From: Acidobacteriota bacterium
GTDB lineage: Bacteria > Actinomycetota > Acidimicrobiia > Acidimicrobiales > UBA8190
Length of the DNA stretch: 16,528 nt
Reading direction: 5' to 3'
Assembly (NCBI GenBank): GCA_028872975.1
Contig: JAGWNV010000023.1
Location: forward strand, 1-16,528
In this document: positions 7,528 to 14,559 of the stretch, in pieces
Position numbering within the stretch: position 1 is the first letter of the stretch
Layout of the letters: the number at the start of each line of letters is the position of its first letter
Notes under the pieces: generated by a model
Told to the model about the DNA's origin: nothing
What the model saw: only the letters and a program-made list of their open reading frames with translations
Databases searched by the model: none
Program-made: the position numbers and the translations under genes

Positions 7528-8108
7528 CGGGGCTCGTCCCGCTCCTCGAGCTCGGCCAGGTAGGCCCGGACGGTGCGGGGATAGAGGACCCGTTCGACGG
7601 CCTTGATCCGCTCGTGGAGGGACTCGGCGGTGTCGCCGGGGCGGACCGGCACCTCCTCCTGGGCGAGGACGGGCCCGGCGTCCATCTCGAGGGTGGCGAT
7701 GTGGACGGTGCAGCCCGTGACGGCCACCCCGGCGGCGAGGGCCTCCTCGACGGCGTGCCAGCCCGGGAAGGCGGGCAGGAGCGCCGGATGGGTGTTGAGC
7801 ACCCGGCCCGGGAAGGCGTCGTGGACCGGCGCCGCCAGCACGGTGCCGAAGCCGGCCATGGCCACGAGGCCCACGCCGTGGGCCCGGAGGACGGTCACGA
7901 GCGCCTCGGTGTAGGCCTGCCGGTCGAAGCCGGCGCCGAAGCCGCCGAAGCGGGCGCGGTCGAGGAGCTCGCTGTCCACCCCGGCGGCGGCGGCCACCTC
8001 GAGGCCCCGGCAGGGCCGGTCGGCCACCACCACGGCCACGGGCAGGTCACCGGCCAGGAGCGCCTCGAGGATGCTGCCCGTCCCGGAGACGAGGACCCCG
8101 ACGCGCAC
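7524..8108 (-). CDS. purN: Phosphoribosylglycinamide formyltransferase PurN
   Basis: Transfers the formyl group from 10-formyl-THF to GAR in step three of purine synthesis. At 194 residues it has normal length. Catalytic Asn105, His107 (NTHPALLPAFPG) and Asp143 (MDAGPVLAQ) align with Asn106/His108/Asp144 of the E. coli enzyme. The N-terminal phosphate loop reads SGTGSILEAL, where most homologues have GSNL, so Ile13 replaces Asn. The GTG start at 8108 lies 15 bases after the sucD stop; TAGCGT (8117-8122 on the minus strand) could be a close -10 box. It overlaps the channel-like gene by four bases. Confidence 0.97.
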   Translation of the reverse strand: MRVGVLVSGTGSILEALLAGDLPVAVVVADRPCRGLEVAAAAGVDSELLDRARFGGFGAGFDRQAYTEALVTVLRAHGVGLVAMAGFGTVLAAPVHDAFPGRVLNTHPALLPAFPGWHAVEEALAAGVAVTGCTVHIATLEMDAGPVLAQEEVPVRPGDTAESLHERIKAVERVLYPRTVRAYLAELEERDEPR

Positions 8109-8116
8109 GGCCCCGT

Positions 8117-8122
8117 ACGCTA
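8117..8122 (-). promoter_or_regulatory. Possible -10 box (TAGCGT) before purN
   Basis: In the 15-base gap between sucD and purN, the minus strand reads TAGCGT, eight bases before the GTG. This would give a leader of about two bases. No Shine-Dalgarno is obvious. The same hexamer occurs before the ubiA-type gene. It could separate the purine genes from sucCD transcription. Low certainty: no -35 is seen. Confidence 0.28.
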
Positions 8123-8123
8123 C

Positions 8124-9014
8124 CTATCCCAGGTTCTTCACCACGTCGACCATCCGCTCGCCCGCCTCGGTGGGGTTCTGGGCGACGGTGACGCCGGCGG
8201 CGGAGAGGGCCTCCATCTTCGCCTTGGCCGTGCCGTGGCTGCCGGAGATGATGGCCCCGGCGTGGCCCATCTTCCGTCCCGGGGGGGCGGTGACGCCGGC
8301 GATGTAGGCCACCACGGGCTTGGACATCTCGGCGCGGATGAACTCGGCGGCCTGCTCCTCGGCCGACCCGCCGATCTCGCCGATCATGAGCACGGCCTTG
8401 GTCTCGGGGTCGGCCTCGAAGGCGGCGAGCACGTCGGTGAAGCTCGTGCCGGGCACGGGGTCGCCGCCGATGCCGACACCGGTGGTCTGCCCGATCCCCT
8501 TCTGGGTGAGCTCGTAGAGCGCCTGGTAGAAGACCGTCCCCGACCGGCTCACGAGCCCCACCGGGCCGCCCGGCAGGGCGATGTCACCGGAGGTGATCCC
8601 GATGTTGCAGGTGCCGGGCGAGATGACCCCCGGGCAGTTGGGCCCGAGGAGCCGGGTGCCGGGGAAGTCACGGACGAGGACGTTGTAGGCCCGGGCCTCG
8701 TCGTGGGCGGGGATCCCCTCGGTGATGCAGACCACGAAGGGGACGCCGGCCTCGGCCGCCTCGACGATGGCCTCGGCGGCGAAGGGCGGGGGCACCGAGA
8801 TGAACGAGGCGTTGGCGCCCGTCTCGGCCACCGCCTCGGCGACGGTGGAGAAGACGGGGATGCCTTCGATGGTCTCCCCGCCCCGCTTGGGGTTGGTCCC
8901 CGCCACCACGTCGGTCCCGTAGGCGCGGTTGCGCAGCCCGTGGTAGAGCCCCTGGCTCGAGGGGCTGATCCCCTGGATGACGACCTTGGTGCGCTCGTCG
9001 ACGAAGATGCTCAT
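8124..9014 (-). CDS. sucD: Succinyl-CoA synthetase alpha subunit
   Basis: CoA-binding, phospho-histidine subunit of succinyl-CoA synthetase (TCA cycle substrate-level phosphorylation), 296 residues. The phosphorylated His251 is in KMGHAGAIISGSHGTAKAK. GPNCPGVISPG, VGLVSRSGT, GVGIGGDPVPGT and MIGEIGG are canonical. The N-terminal CoA loop is unusual: where the family has the TGSQG-type motif, this protein reads QGISPSSQGLYH, with one extra residue and Ser-Pro in place of Thr-Gly. YGTDVVAG and NPKRGG follow. The ATG at 9014 overlaps the sucC stop (ATGA), as expected for a tightly coupled heteromeric enzyme. Confidence 0.97.
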   Translation of the reverse strand: MSIFVDERTKVVIQGISPSSQGLYHGLRNRAYGTDVVAGTNPKRGGETIEGIPVFSTVAEAVAETGANASFISVPPPFAAEAIVEAAEAGVPFVVCITEGIPAHDEARAYNVLVRDFPGTRLLGPNCPGVISPGTCNIGITSGDIALPGGPVGLVSRSGTVFYQALYELTQKGIGQTTGVGIGGDPVPGTSFTDVLAAFEADPETKAVLMIGEIGGSAEEQAAEFIRAEMSKPVVAYIAGVTAPPGRKMGHAGAIISGSHGTAKAKMEALSAAGVTVAQNPTEAGERMVDVVKNLG

Positions 9015-10162
9015 CGCTCGTCTCCTCGGGCCAGCTCGGTGGCCCGGCGGGCCGCTTCGATCATGGTGGGGACCGACTCCAGTCGGCCCGAGGCCTGGTC
9101 GGCGAGGATGCGCCGGCCCTCCTCGGCATTGGTGCCGTCGAGGCGGATGACGATCGGCGAGGAGATGTCCACGCGTCCCATGGCCTCGACGATGCCGTTG
9201 GCGACCTCCTCGCCCCTGGTGATGCCGCCGAAGATGTTGATGAAGATGGACCGCACGTTCTCGTCGCTGTTGATCACCTCGAGGGCGTTGGCCATCTGGG
9301 CGGCGTTGGCGCCACCGCCGATGTCGAGGAAGTTGGCGGGCTCGCCGCCCACCTGCTCGACGACGTCGCAGGTGCTCATGGCCAGTCCGGCCCCGTTGGC
9401 GATGATCCCGACGAAGCCGTCGAGGCCCACGTACTGGAGCCCCTTCTCCTTGGCGAGCTTCTCCCGTGGGTCGGAGGTCTCGGTGCCGGCGAACTCCTCC
9501 CACTCGGGATGGCGGAAGGCGGCGTTGTCGTCGAGGGTCACCTTGGCGTCGAGGGCGTGGACCCGGCCGTCGGTGGTGAGGATGAGCGGGTTGACCTCGG
9601 CCAGGTCGCAGTCGCCCTCCACGTAGCACGTGTAGAGCTTGACGAGCAGCGCCGCCGCCTGGGCCCGGGCCTCCTCGTCGAGGCCGGCCTCGGCCACGAG
9701 CTCGGCGGCGGCGGCGGCGGAGAGGCCGTCCACGGGGTCGACGTGACGCCGGGCGATGGCCCCGGGGTCGGTGGCGGCCACCTCCTCGATGTCCACCCCG
9801 CCCTTGGCGGAGACCATGCAGAGGTGCTTCTTGGCGGTCCGGTCGAGGGTGAAGCTGGCGTAGTACTCCCGGGCGATGTCCGAGGACCGCTCGATCCACA
9901 CCCGGTGCACGACGTGGCCCTTTATGTCCATGCCCAAGATGGCCGAGGCGTGGGCCCGGACCTCCCCGGCGTCGGCGGCGAGCTTGATGCCGCCGGCCTT
10001 GCCGCGACCGCCCACCTTCACCTGCGCCTTCACCACGACGGGGTAGCCGACCTCCTCGGCGCGGGCCACGGCCTCGTCGACCGTGTCGGCCGCCCCGCCG
10101 GCGGAGACGGGGATGCCGAAGCGGGCGAAGTACTGCTTTCCCTGGTACTCGTAGAGGTCCAC
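9011..10162 (-). CDS. sucC: Succinyl-CoA synthetase beta subunit (ADP-forming type)
   Basis: ATP-grasp subunit of succinyl-CoA synthetase, 383 residues, usual length. The N-terminal MDLYEYQGKQYFARFGIP, the nucleotide-binding VVKAQVKVGGRGKAGGIK, the Mg-binding region DLAEVNPLIL, and the C-terminal FLDIGGGANA and FINIFGGITRGEEVA are all recognisable. The GTG start at 10162 is preceded by GAGAGGAAGAGAG about nine bases upstream, a usable ribosome binding site. It is first of the sucC-sucD pair, separated by 102 bases with two hairpins from the B12-binding mutase subunit upstream on the same strand. Confidence 0.97.
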   Translation of the reverse strand: MDLYEYQGKQYFARFGIPVSAGGAADTVDEAVARAEEVGYPVVVKAQVKVGGRGKAGGIKLAADAGEVRAHASAILGMDIKGHVVHRVWIERSSDIAREYYASFTLDRTAKKHLCMVSAKGGVDIEEVAATDPGAIARRHVDPVDGLSAAAAAELVAEAGLDEEARAQAAALLVKLYTCYVEGDCDLAEVNPLILTTDGRVHALDAKVTLDDNAAFRHPEWEEFAGTETSDPREKLAKEKGLQYVGLDGFVGIIANGAGLAMSTCDVVEQVGGEPANFLDIGGGANAAQMANALEVINSDENVRSIFINIFGGITRGEEVANGIVEAMGRVDISSPIVIRLDGTNAEEGRRILADQASGRLESVPTMIEAARRATELARGDER

Positions 10163-10191
10163 TACCTGGTCTCTCTTCCTCTCGGGTCGGT

Positions 10192-10220
10192 CGCGCCCGC
10201 CGCAGGCCCGGGCGGGCGCG
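10192..10220. repeat. Perfect 10-bp inverted repeat, leader of sucC
   Basis: CGCGCCCGCC (10192-10201) and GGCGGGCGCG (10211-10220) are exact reverse complements with a nine-base loop. Transcribed on the minus strand it would form an all-GC stem 30 bases before the sucC start. No U-tract follows. It may act as an attenuator, part of a two-hairpin terminator with the 10242-10258 stem, or an operator. A tandem TGGACGG duplication lies next to it at 10225-10238. Confidence 0.45.
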
Positions 10221-10241
10221 GGGGTGGACGGTGGACGGTCG

Positions 10242-10258
10242 CCGGGGCGGCGCCCCGG
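10242..10258 (-). terminator. GC hairpin after the B12-binding mutase subunit
   Basis: CCGGGGC and GCCCCGG form a perfect 7-bp stem with a three-base loop, beginning six bases after the stop codon of the mutase subunit. The placement fits a terminator, but there is no run of T on the minus strand, as is common in high-GC actinobacteria. Confidence 0.4.
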
Positions 10259-10264
10259 TGCCGG

Positions 10265-10684
<420 letters not shown>

Positions 10685-10693
10685 CGGGCAACG

Positions 10694-10699
10694 AGTGTA
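10694..10699 (-). promoter_or_regulatory. Possible -10 box (TACACT) for the mutase subunit
   Basis: The minus strand reads TACACT, a good TAnnnT match, nine bases before the ATG at 10684. Transcription would start about three bases before the ATG. The lack of a ribosome binding site fits leaderless translation. No clear -35 is seen. Confidence 0.42.
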
Positions 10700-10732
10700 G
10701 GCAGCTCACCTCGGTCGGGCGCCAGACGACCA

Positions 10733-10748
10733 CCCTGGGAGCCCAGGG
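10733..10748. promoter_or_regulatory. Inverted repeat in the divergent promoter region
   Basis: CCCTGGG and CCCAGGG are exact reverse complements separated by two bases, giving a nearly symmetrical 16-base site midway between the divergent mutase-subunit and ubiA-type genes. The short spacing suits a dimeric repressor or activator site better than an RNA hairpin. No regulator is encoded in the window. Confidence 0.33.
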
Positions 10749-10749
10749 G

Positions 10750-10797
10750 GGCCGGGGACCGGTGTAGCGTCGGGAGCGACCGTCGTGGTCCCCGGCC
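10750..10797 (+). promoter_or_regulatory. 11-bp inverted repeat around the ubiA-type promoter
   Basis: GGCCGGGGACC (10750-10760) and GGTCCCCGGCC (10787-10797) are exact reverse complements, 26 bases apart. Between them lies TAGCGT (10765-10770), a candidate -10 box for the DPA operon, with an expected transcript start near 10777. The right arm would then be in the 5' leader, just before a GGAG ribosome binding site (10802-10805). The repeat may bind a regulator at the promoter. Confidence 0.4.
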
Positions 10798-10812
10798 GGT
10801 CGGAGCTGATCA

Positions 10813-11757
10813 ATGGTGCACGCCCTCCCCACCGAACAGCCCGCCGGCGAGGGGGAGGACGCCGGCGCTGCGGTGGGCGGCCTCCCGGCCGGCCTCCTGC
10901 GGATCGCCCGGCCCAAGCAGTGGGTCAAGAACGCCCTGGTGCTGGCCGCCCCGGCGGCGGCCGGGGTCCTCGGCCACAGCGGGCCCCTCCTGCGGAGCCT
11001 GGGGGCGATGGGCATCTTCTGCCTGGCCTCCTCGGGCACCTATTTCGTGAACGACACCCTCGACGCCGAGGCCGACCGCCACCACCCGGTGAAGCGGTAC
11101 CGGCCCGTGGCGGCGGGGGTGGTGCGCCCCGGGCAGGCCATGGGGGCGGCCGTGGTCCTCATGGGCCTCGCCTCCGGCCTGGCCTTCTGGCTGGCCGGCT
11201 ACCGGCTCCTCGTCGTGGTGGCCGTGTACCTGGCCCTCTCGACCGCCTACTCGATGCGGCTCAAGCACGAGCTCGTGCTCGACCTGGCCGGGCTCTCCTC
11301 CGGCTTCATCCTCCGGGCCGTCGCCGGCGGGGTGGCCGCCCACGTGCCGCTGTCGGACTGGTTCCTCATCGTCGTCTCCTTCGGGTCGCTGCTCATCGCC
11401 GCCGGGAAGCGGAGCGCCGAGCACCTGCACCTCGGCGAGAGCCGGGGCCTGCACCGGCCCGTGCTGGCCGAGTACCCCCCGACCTTCCTCCGCTTCGTGC
11501 GCCTCCTCGCCTGCGCCGTGACGATCACCGCCTACTGCCTGTGGGCCTTCCAGCGCTCGGTCTCCATCGGCCACGGCCACCATCCGCTGTGGTTCGAGCT
11601 GTCGGTGATCCCGGTGGTCCTCGTCGTGCTCCACCTCGAGCTACGCTTCGACCAGGGCCGCGGCGGCGCGCCCGAGGAGCTCGCCCTCCACGACCGGACG
11701 CTGCAGGTGCTCGGCGCCCTGTGGGTGCTCCTCTTCGCCCTCGGGGTCTACGCGTGA
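10813..11757 (+). CDS. ubiA: Decaprenyl-phosphate phosphoribosyltransferase (UbiA family)
   Basis: Integral membrane prenyltransferase, 314 residues, of the DPPR synthase type (M. tuberculosis Rv3806c), transferring phosphoribose from PRPP to decaprenyl phosphate, the first committed step to decaprenyl-phosphoryl-arabinose. RPKQWVKN (33-40) leads into the first helix, the Asp-rich motif is NDTLDAEADRHHPVKRYRP (Asn80, Asp81, Asp84, Asp88), the second motif is in ELVLDLAG (Asp157), and GKRSAE (198-203) is family-typical. Around eight or nine hydrophobic helices are visible. The ATG at 10813 has GGAG seven bases upstream. The N-terminal 25 residues are polar and probably cytosolic. Its stop overlaps the dprE1 start, and dprE1-dprE2 follow, which strongly supports this role over other UbiA functions. 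Confidence 0.94.
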   Translation: MVHALPTEQPAGEGEDAGAAVGGLPAGLLRIARPKQWVKNALVLAAPAAAGVLGHSGPLLRSLGAMGIFCLASSGTYFVNDTLDAEADRHHPVKRYRPVAAGVVRPGQAMGAAVVLMGLASGLAFWLAGYRLLVVVAVYLALSTAYSMRLKHELVLDLAGLSSGFILRAVAGGVAAHVPLSDWFLIVVSFGSLLIAAGKRSAEHLHLGESRGLHRPVLAEYPPTFLRFVRLLACAVTITAYCLWAFQRSVSIGHGHHPLWFELSVIPVVLVVLHLELRFDQGRGGAPEELALHDRTLQVLGALWVLLFALGVYA

Positions 11758-13217
11758 CGGGACCGGGCCCAGGGGCGTCCCGGCTCCTCACCGGGTGGGG
11801 CCGCACCGCCCCCTCGGCGGCCCGGGTGGTGCGCCCCGGGAGCCCCGAGGAACTGTCCGCCGTCCTCGGATCGGGCGGCCCGGTGGTGGCCCGGGGCCTG
11901 GGCCGCGCCTACGGGGACGCCGCCCAGTGCGCCGGAGGCACCGTCGTCGACACGACCGGCCTCGACCACCTCTTCGAGGCCGACCTCGAGACCGGATCGG
12001 CCCGGGTGGGGGCGGGCACGAGCCTCGAGCGGCTCATGCGGGCCTTCGTGCCCAAGGGCTGGTTCGTCCCCGTCACCCCGGGGACCCGCCACGTGAGCGT
12101 CGGCGGGGCCATCGGCGCCGACATCCACGGGAAGAACCACCACAGAGACGGCTCCTTCGCCGGCCACGTCCGGGCCATGACCCTCGCCACCCCCACCGGC
12201 GTCCGGGAGCTCTCGCCCGAGGGCGCCGACGAGGAGGCGGCGCTCTTCTGGGCGACGGCGGGCGGCATGGGCCTCACCGGGGTGGTGACCGAGGCCACGC
12301 TGCAGCTCGTCCCCGTCGAGACGGCCTGGATGCTCGTCGACACCGAGCGGGCCCCCGACCTCGACGCCCTCATGTCGGCCATGGCCGAGCGCGACCACGA
12401 GTACCGCTACTCGGTGGCCTGGATCGACTGCCTGGCCTCGGGCCGCCACCTGGGCCGGGGCGTGCTCACCAGGGGGGACCACGCCCGCCTGGACGACCTC
12501 CCTCCGCGCCGGCGCCCCTCGGCGCGGGCCTTCGACGCCAAGGTCCGCCTCGAGGTGCCCCTCGCCCCGCCCTCGGGGCTCCTCAACCCCCTCACCGTGG
12601 CCGCCTTCAACGAGCTGTGGTTCCGCAAGGCGCCGCGCCGGCGGGTCGGCGAGGCCCAGCACATGACCACCTTCTTCCATCCCCTCGACGGTGTGGGCTC
12701 CTGGAACCGCCTCTACGGCCGCCGGGGCTTCGTCCAGCACCAGTTCGTGGTGCCCCTCGAGGCCGGCGAGTGCGTCCGGGCCGTCGTGGAGCGCCTCTCC
12801 CGGGCGCGCGTGGCATCGTTCCTGGCGGTGCTCAAGCGATTCGGCCCCGGCGACCCCGGCCCCCTCTCGTTCCCCATGGAGGGCTGGACCCTCGCCCTCG
12901 ACATCCCCGCCGGCGGCCCCGAGCTGGGCCGGCTCCTCGACGAGCTCGACGACCGGGTGGTCGAGGCGGGTGGGCGCGTCTACCTGGCCAAGGACTCCCG
13001 GCTCCGTCCCGACCGCATGGCGGCCATGTACCCGAGGCTCGAGGAGTGGCGGGCCGTGCGCGACCGGGTCGACCCCGAGCGCACGCTGCGCTCGGACCTG
13101 GCCCGCCGGCTGGGGCTCCTCGGGGCCGAGCCCCCGGCGCGCCGGGCGGCGCGGGGGCGGGCGGGGACGGCGGCGGCGCGCCGGCGGACCAAGGCCGCCG
13201 CCGGGAGCCGGCCGTGA
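11754..13217 (+). CDS. dprE1: Decaprenylphosphoryl-ribose oxidase DprE1 homologue
   Basis: FAD-dependent oxidase that converts decaprenyl-phosphoryl-ribose to its 2-keto form, working with DprE2. The protein has 487 residues. GWGRTAPS (14-21), ARGLGRAYGD (46-55), the FAD-linked HGKNHH (125-130), WATAGGMGLTG, the substrate-domain motif LWFRKAP, FFHPLDGVGSWNR, LSFPMEGW and AKDSR with Lys413 (Lys418 in M. tuberculosis) all match the family. The residue matching Cys387, the benzothiazinone target, is Ala381 (GWTLALDIP). The last 30 residues or so are a basic Ala/Arg-rich tail that the mycobacterial enzyme lacks. The GTG start overlaps the ubiA-type stop (GTGA) and the end overlaps the dprE2 start in the same way. 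Confidence 0.95.
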   Translation: MTGPGPGASRLLTGWGRTAPSAARVVRPGSPEELSAVLGSGGPVVARGLGRAYGDAAQCAGGTVVDTTGLDHLFEADLETGSARVGAGTSLERLMRAFVPKGWFVPVTPGTRHVSVGGAIGADIHGKNHHRDGSFAGHVRAMTLATPTGVRELSPEGADEEAALFWATAGGMGLTGVVTEATLQLVPVETAWMLVDTERAPDLDALMSAMAERDHEYRYSVAWIDCLASGRHLGRGVLTRGDHARLDDLPPRRRPSARAFDAKVRLEVPLAPPSGLLNPLTVAAFNELWFRKAPRRRVGEAQHMTTFFHPLDGVGSWNRLYGRRGFVQHQFVVPLEAGECVRAVVERLSRARVASFLAVLKRFGPGDPGPLSFPMEGWTLALDIPAGGPELGRLLDELDDRVVEAGGRVYLAKDSRLRPDRMAAMYPRLEEWRAVRDRVDPERTLRSDLARRLGLLGAEPPARRAARGRAGTAAARRRTKAAAGSRP

Positions 13218-13972
13218 ACGACGCCCTCGGCATGCCCCAGAGCGCGGTGGTGATCGGGGGGAGCTCGGAGATCGCCGCCGCCCTCCTGCGGGCCCTCGCC
13301 GCCGAGCGGTTGTCGCGGGTCGTCCTGGGCGGACGCCAGAGCGAACGCCTCGAGGCCGCCGCCAAGGAGCTCGGCGCCCTCGGGGTCGAGGTCCACACCG
13401 ATTCGCTCGACGTCACCGACGTCGGCGCCCTCGGGCCGTTCGCCGCCGGGGCCGCCTCCCGGCTCGGGGACATCGACCTCGTCGTCGTGGCCGCCGGCGT
13501 CCTCGGCGACCAGGACACCGACGCCGCCGACCCCGTGGCCGCCGCCAGGGTGTTCGAGACCAACACCACCGGCCCGGTGGCGGCCCTCACCGCCTTCGCC
13601 GAAGTCCTCCGGCGCCAGGGCCACGGGCGGATCGTGGTCTTCTCCTCCGTCGCCGGCGTCCGGGTGCGGCGGGCCAACTACGTCTACGGCGCGTCGAAGG
13701 CCGGCCTCGACGGGTTCGCCCAGGGCCTCTCGGACGCCCTCGAGGGCACCGGGGTGGGCGTCACCATCGTCCGGCCCGGCTGGGTGGCCACCCGCATGAC
13801 GGCGGGGCGGGAGCCGGCACCCTTCGCCACCACCCCCGACGCCGTGGCCGCCGACGTGGTGGCCGGGTTGCGCAAGGGGGCCGCCGTGGTGTGGTCACCG
13901 CCGCTGCTCAAGCTGGCCTTCGCCGTCTTCCGGCTCCTCCCCGGCGCCCTCTGGCGCCGCATGCCCGGCTAG
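13214..13972 (+). CDS. dprE2: Decaprenylphosphoryl-2-keto-ribose reductase DprE2 homologue
   Basis: SDR that reduces the DprE1 product to decaprenyl-phosphoryl-arabinose. At 252 residues it is nearly the same size as mycobacterial DprE2. The nucleotide site reads VIGGSSEIA (13-21), the DprE2 variant of TGxxxGxG, with Ala in place of the last Gly. SSVAGVRVRRANYVYGASKAG contains the catalytic Ser144/145, Tyr158 and Lys162, and the RVRRAN(Y/F)VYG stretch is characteristic of DprE2. IVRPGWVATRM follows, then a hydrophobic C-terminal helix that may hold it at the membrane. The GTG start at 13214 aligns with the family N-terminus and gives a four-base overlap with dprE1. Confidence 0.95.
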   Translation: MNDALGMPQSAVVIGGSSEIAAALLRALAAERLSRVVLGGRQSERLEAAAKELGALGVEVHTDSLDVTDVGALGPFAAGAASRLGDIDLVVVAAGVLGDQDTDAADPVAAARVFETNTTGPVAALTAFAEVLRRQGHGRIVVFSSVAGVRVRRANYVYGASKAGLDGFAQGLSDALEGTGVGVTIVRPGWVATRMTAGREPAPFATTPDAVAADVVAGLRKGAAVVWSPPLLKLAFAVFRLLPGALWRRMPG

Positions 13973-14559
13973 GAAGCCGACCGACCGTCGGCGCCCCGGC
14001 CCTCGCCACGGCGCGCCTGTTGCTCCGGCGCTGGGTCCCGGCGGACCGGGGGCCCTTGGCCCGGATCAACGCCGATCCCGAGGTGATGGCCTTCCGCTTC
14101 GCTCCGCTGAGCCGGCGCCAGAGCGACGCCCTCATCGACGAGGAGGAGGCCGGCTTCGACCGCCGGGGCTTCGGACTGTGGGCGGTGGAACGCAGGCGGG
14201 ACCGACGCCTCCTCGGCTTCACCGGGCTCGGCACCTCGGACTTCGGGGCCCCGTTCTGCCCGGCCGTGGACATCGGCTGGCAGCTGGCCCGCCACGCCTG
14301 GGGCCAGGGCTACGCCACCGAGGGAGCCAGGGCGGTCCTGGCGTTCGCCTTCGACGAGCTCGGCCTGTCCGAGGTCGTGGCCCACACCACGCGGGTGAAC
14401 ACGCGGTCGCGGGCCGTCATGGCCCGTCTCGGGATGACCCACGACCCCGTCGACGACTTCGACGGCCCCTGGTACCGGCCGGGGCACCCCCGTCGCCGCT
14501 TCGTCCTCTACCGGCTCCCCCGCCCGGCCTGGGAGTCCCGTGGGAGGATCCGGGCGTGA
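13891..14559 (+). CDS. GNAT-family N-acetyltransferase (start uncertain)
   Basis: Acetyl-CoA-dependent acyltransferase of the RimJ/RimL-like GNAT group. The domain starts with LATARLLLRRW near 14002 and shows NADPEVMAF, FGLWAVE, LLGFTGLG, DIGWQLARHAWGQGYATEG (the acetyl-CoA pyrophosphate loop) and NTRSRAVMARLGM. No ATG, GTG or TTG lies in frame between the dprE2 stop and the first strand. The nearest upstream is GTG 13891, inside dprE2 (82-base overlap), with AAGGGGG about ten bases before it. TTG 14020 would cut into the first strand. I give the 13891 boundary so that the domain is whole. The TGA overlaps the next gene's GTG. Substrate unknown; it may modify a protein, drug or sugar amine. 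Confidence 0.8.
   Translation: MVTAAAQAGLRRLPAPPRRPLAPHARLGSRPTVGAPALATARLLLRRWVPADRGPLARINADPEVMAFRFAPLSRRQSDALIDEEEAGFDRRGFGLWAVERRRDRRLLGFTGLGTSDFGAPFCPAVDIGWQLARHAWGQGYATEGARAVLAFAFDELGLSEVVAHTTRVNTRSRAVMARLGMTHDPVDDFDGPWYRPGHPRRRFVLYRLPRPAWESRGRIRA

Noticed and set aside
4792..7563. Open frame of over 900 codons on the plus strand
   Set aside because: It is antisense to purH, the channel-like gene and the start of purN, which have full sets of conserved motifs. Its composition is typical of a shadow frame.
7614..9626. Open frame of 670 codons on the plus strand
   Set aside because: Antisense to purN, sucD and sucC, with no recognisable domain.
10225..10238. Tandem TGGACGG repeat as a CRISPR or VNTR
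   Set aside because: Only two copies, with no spacers; most likely a local duplication.
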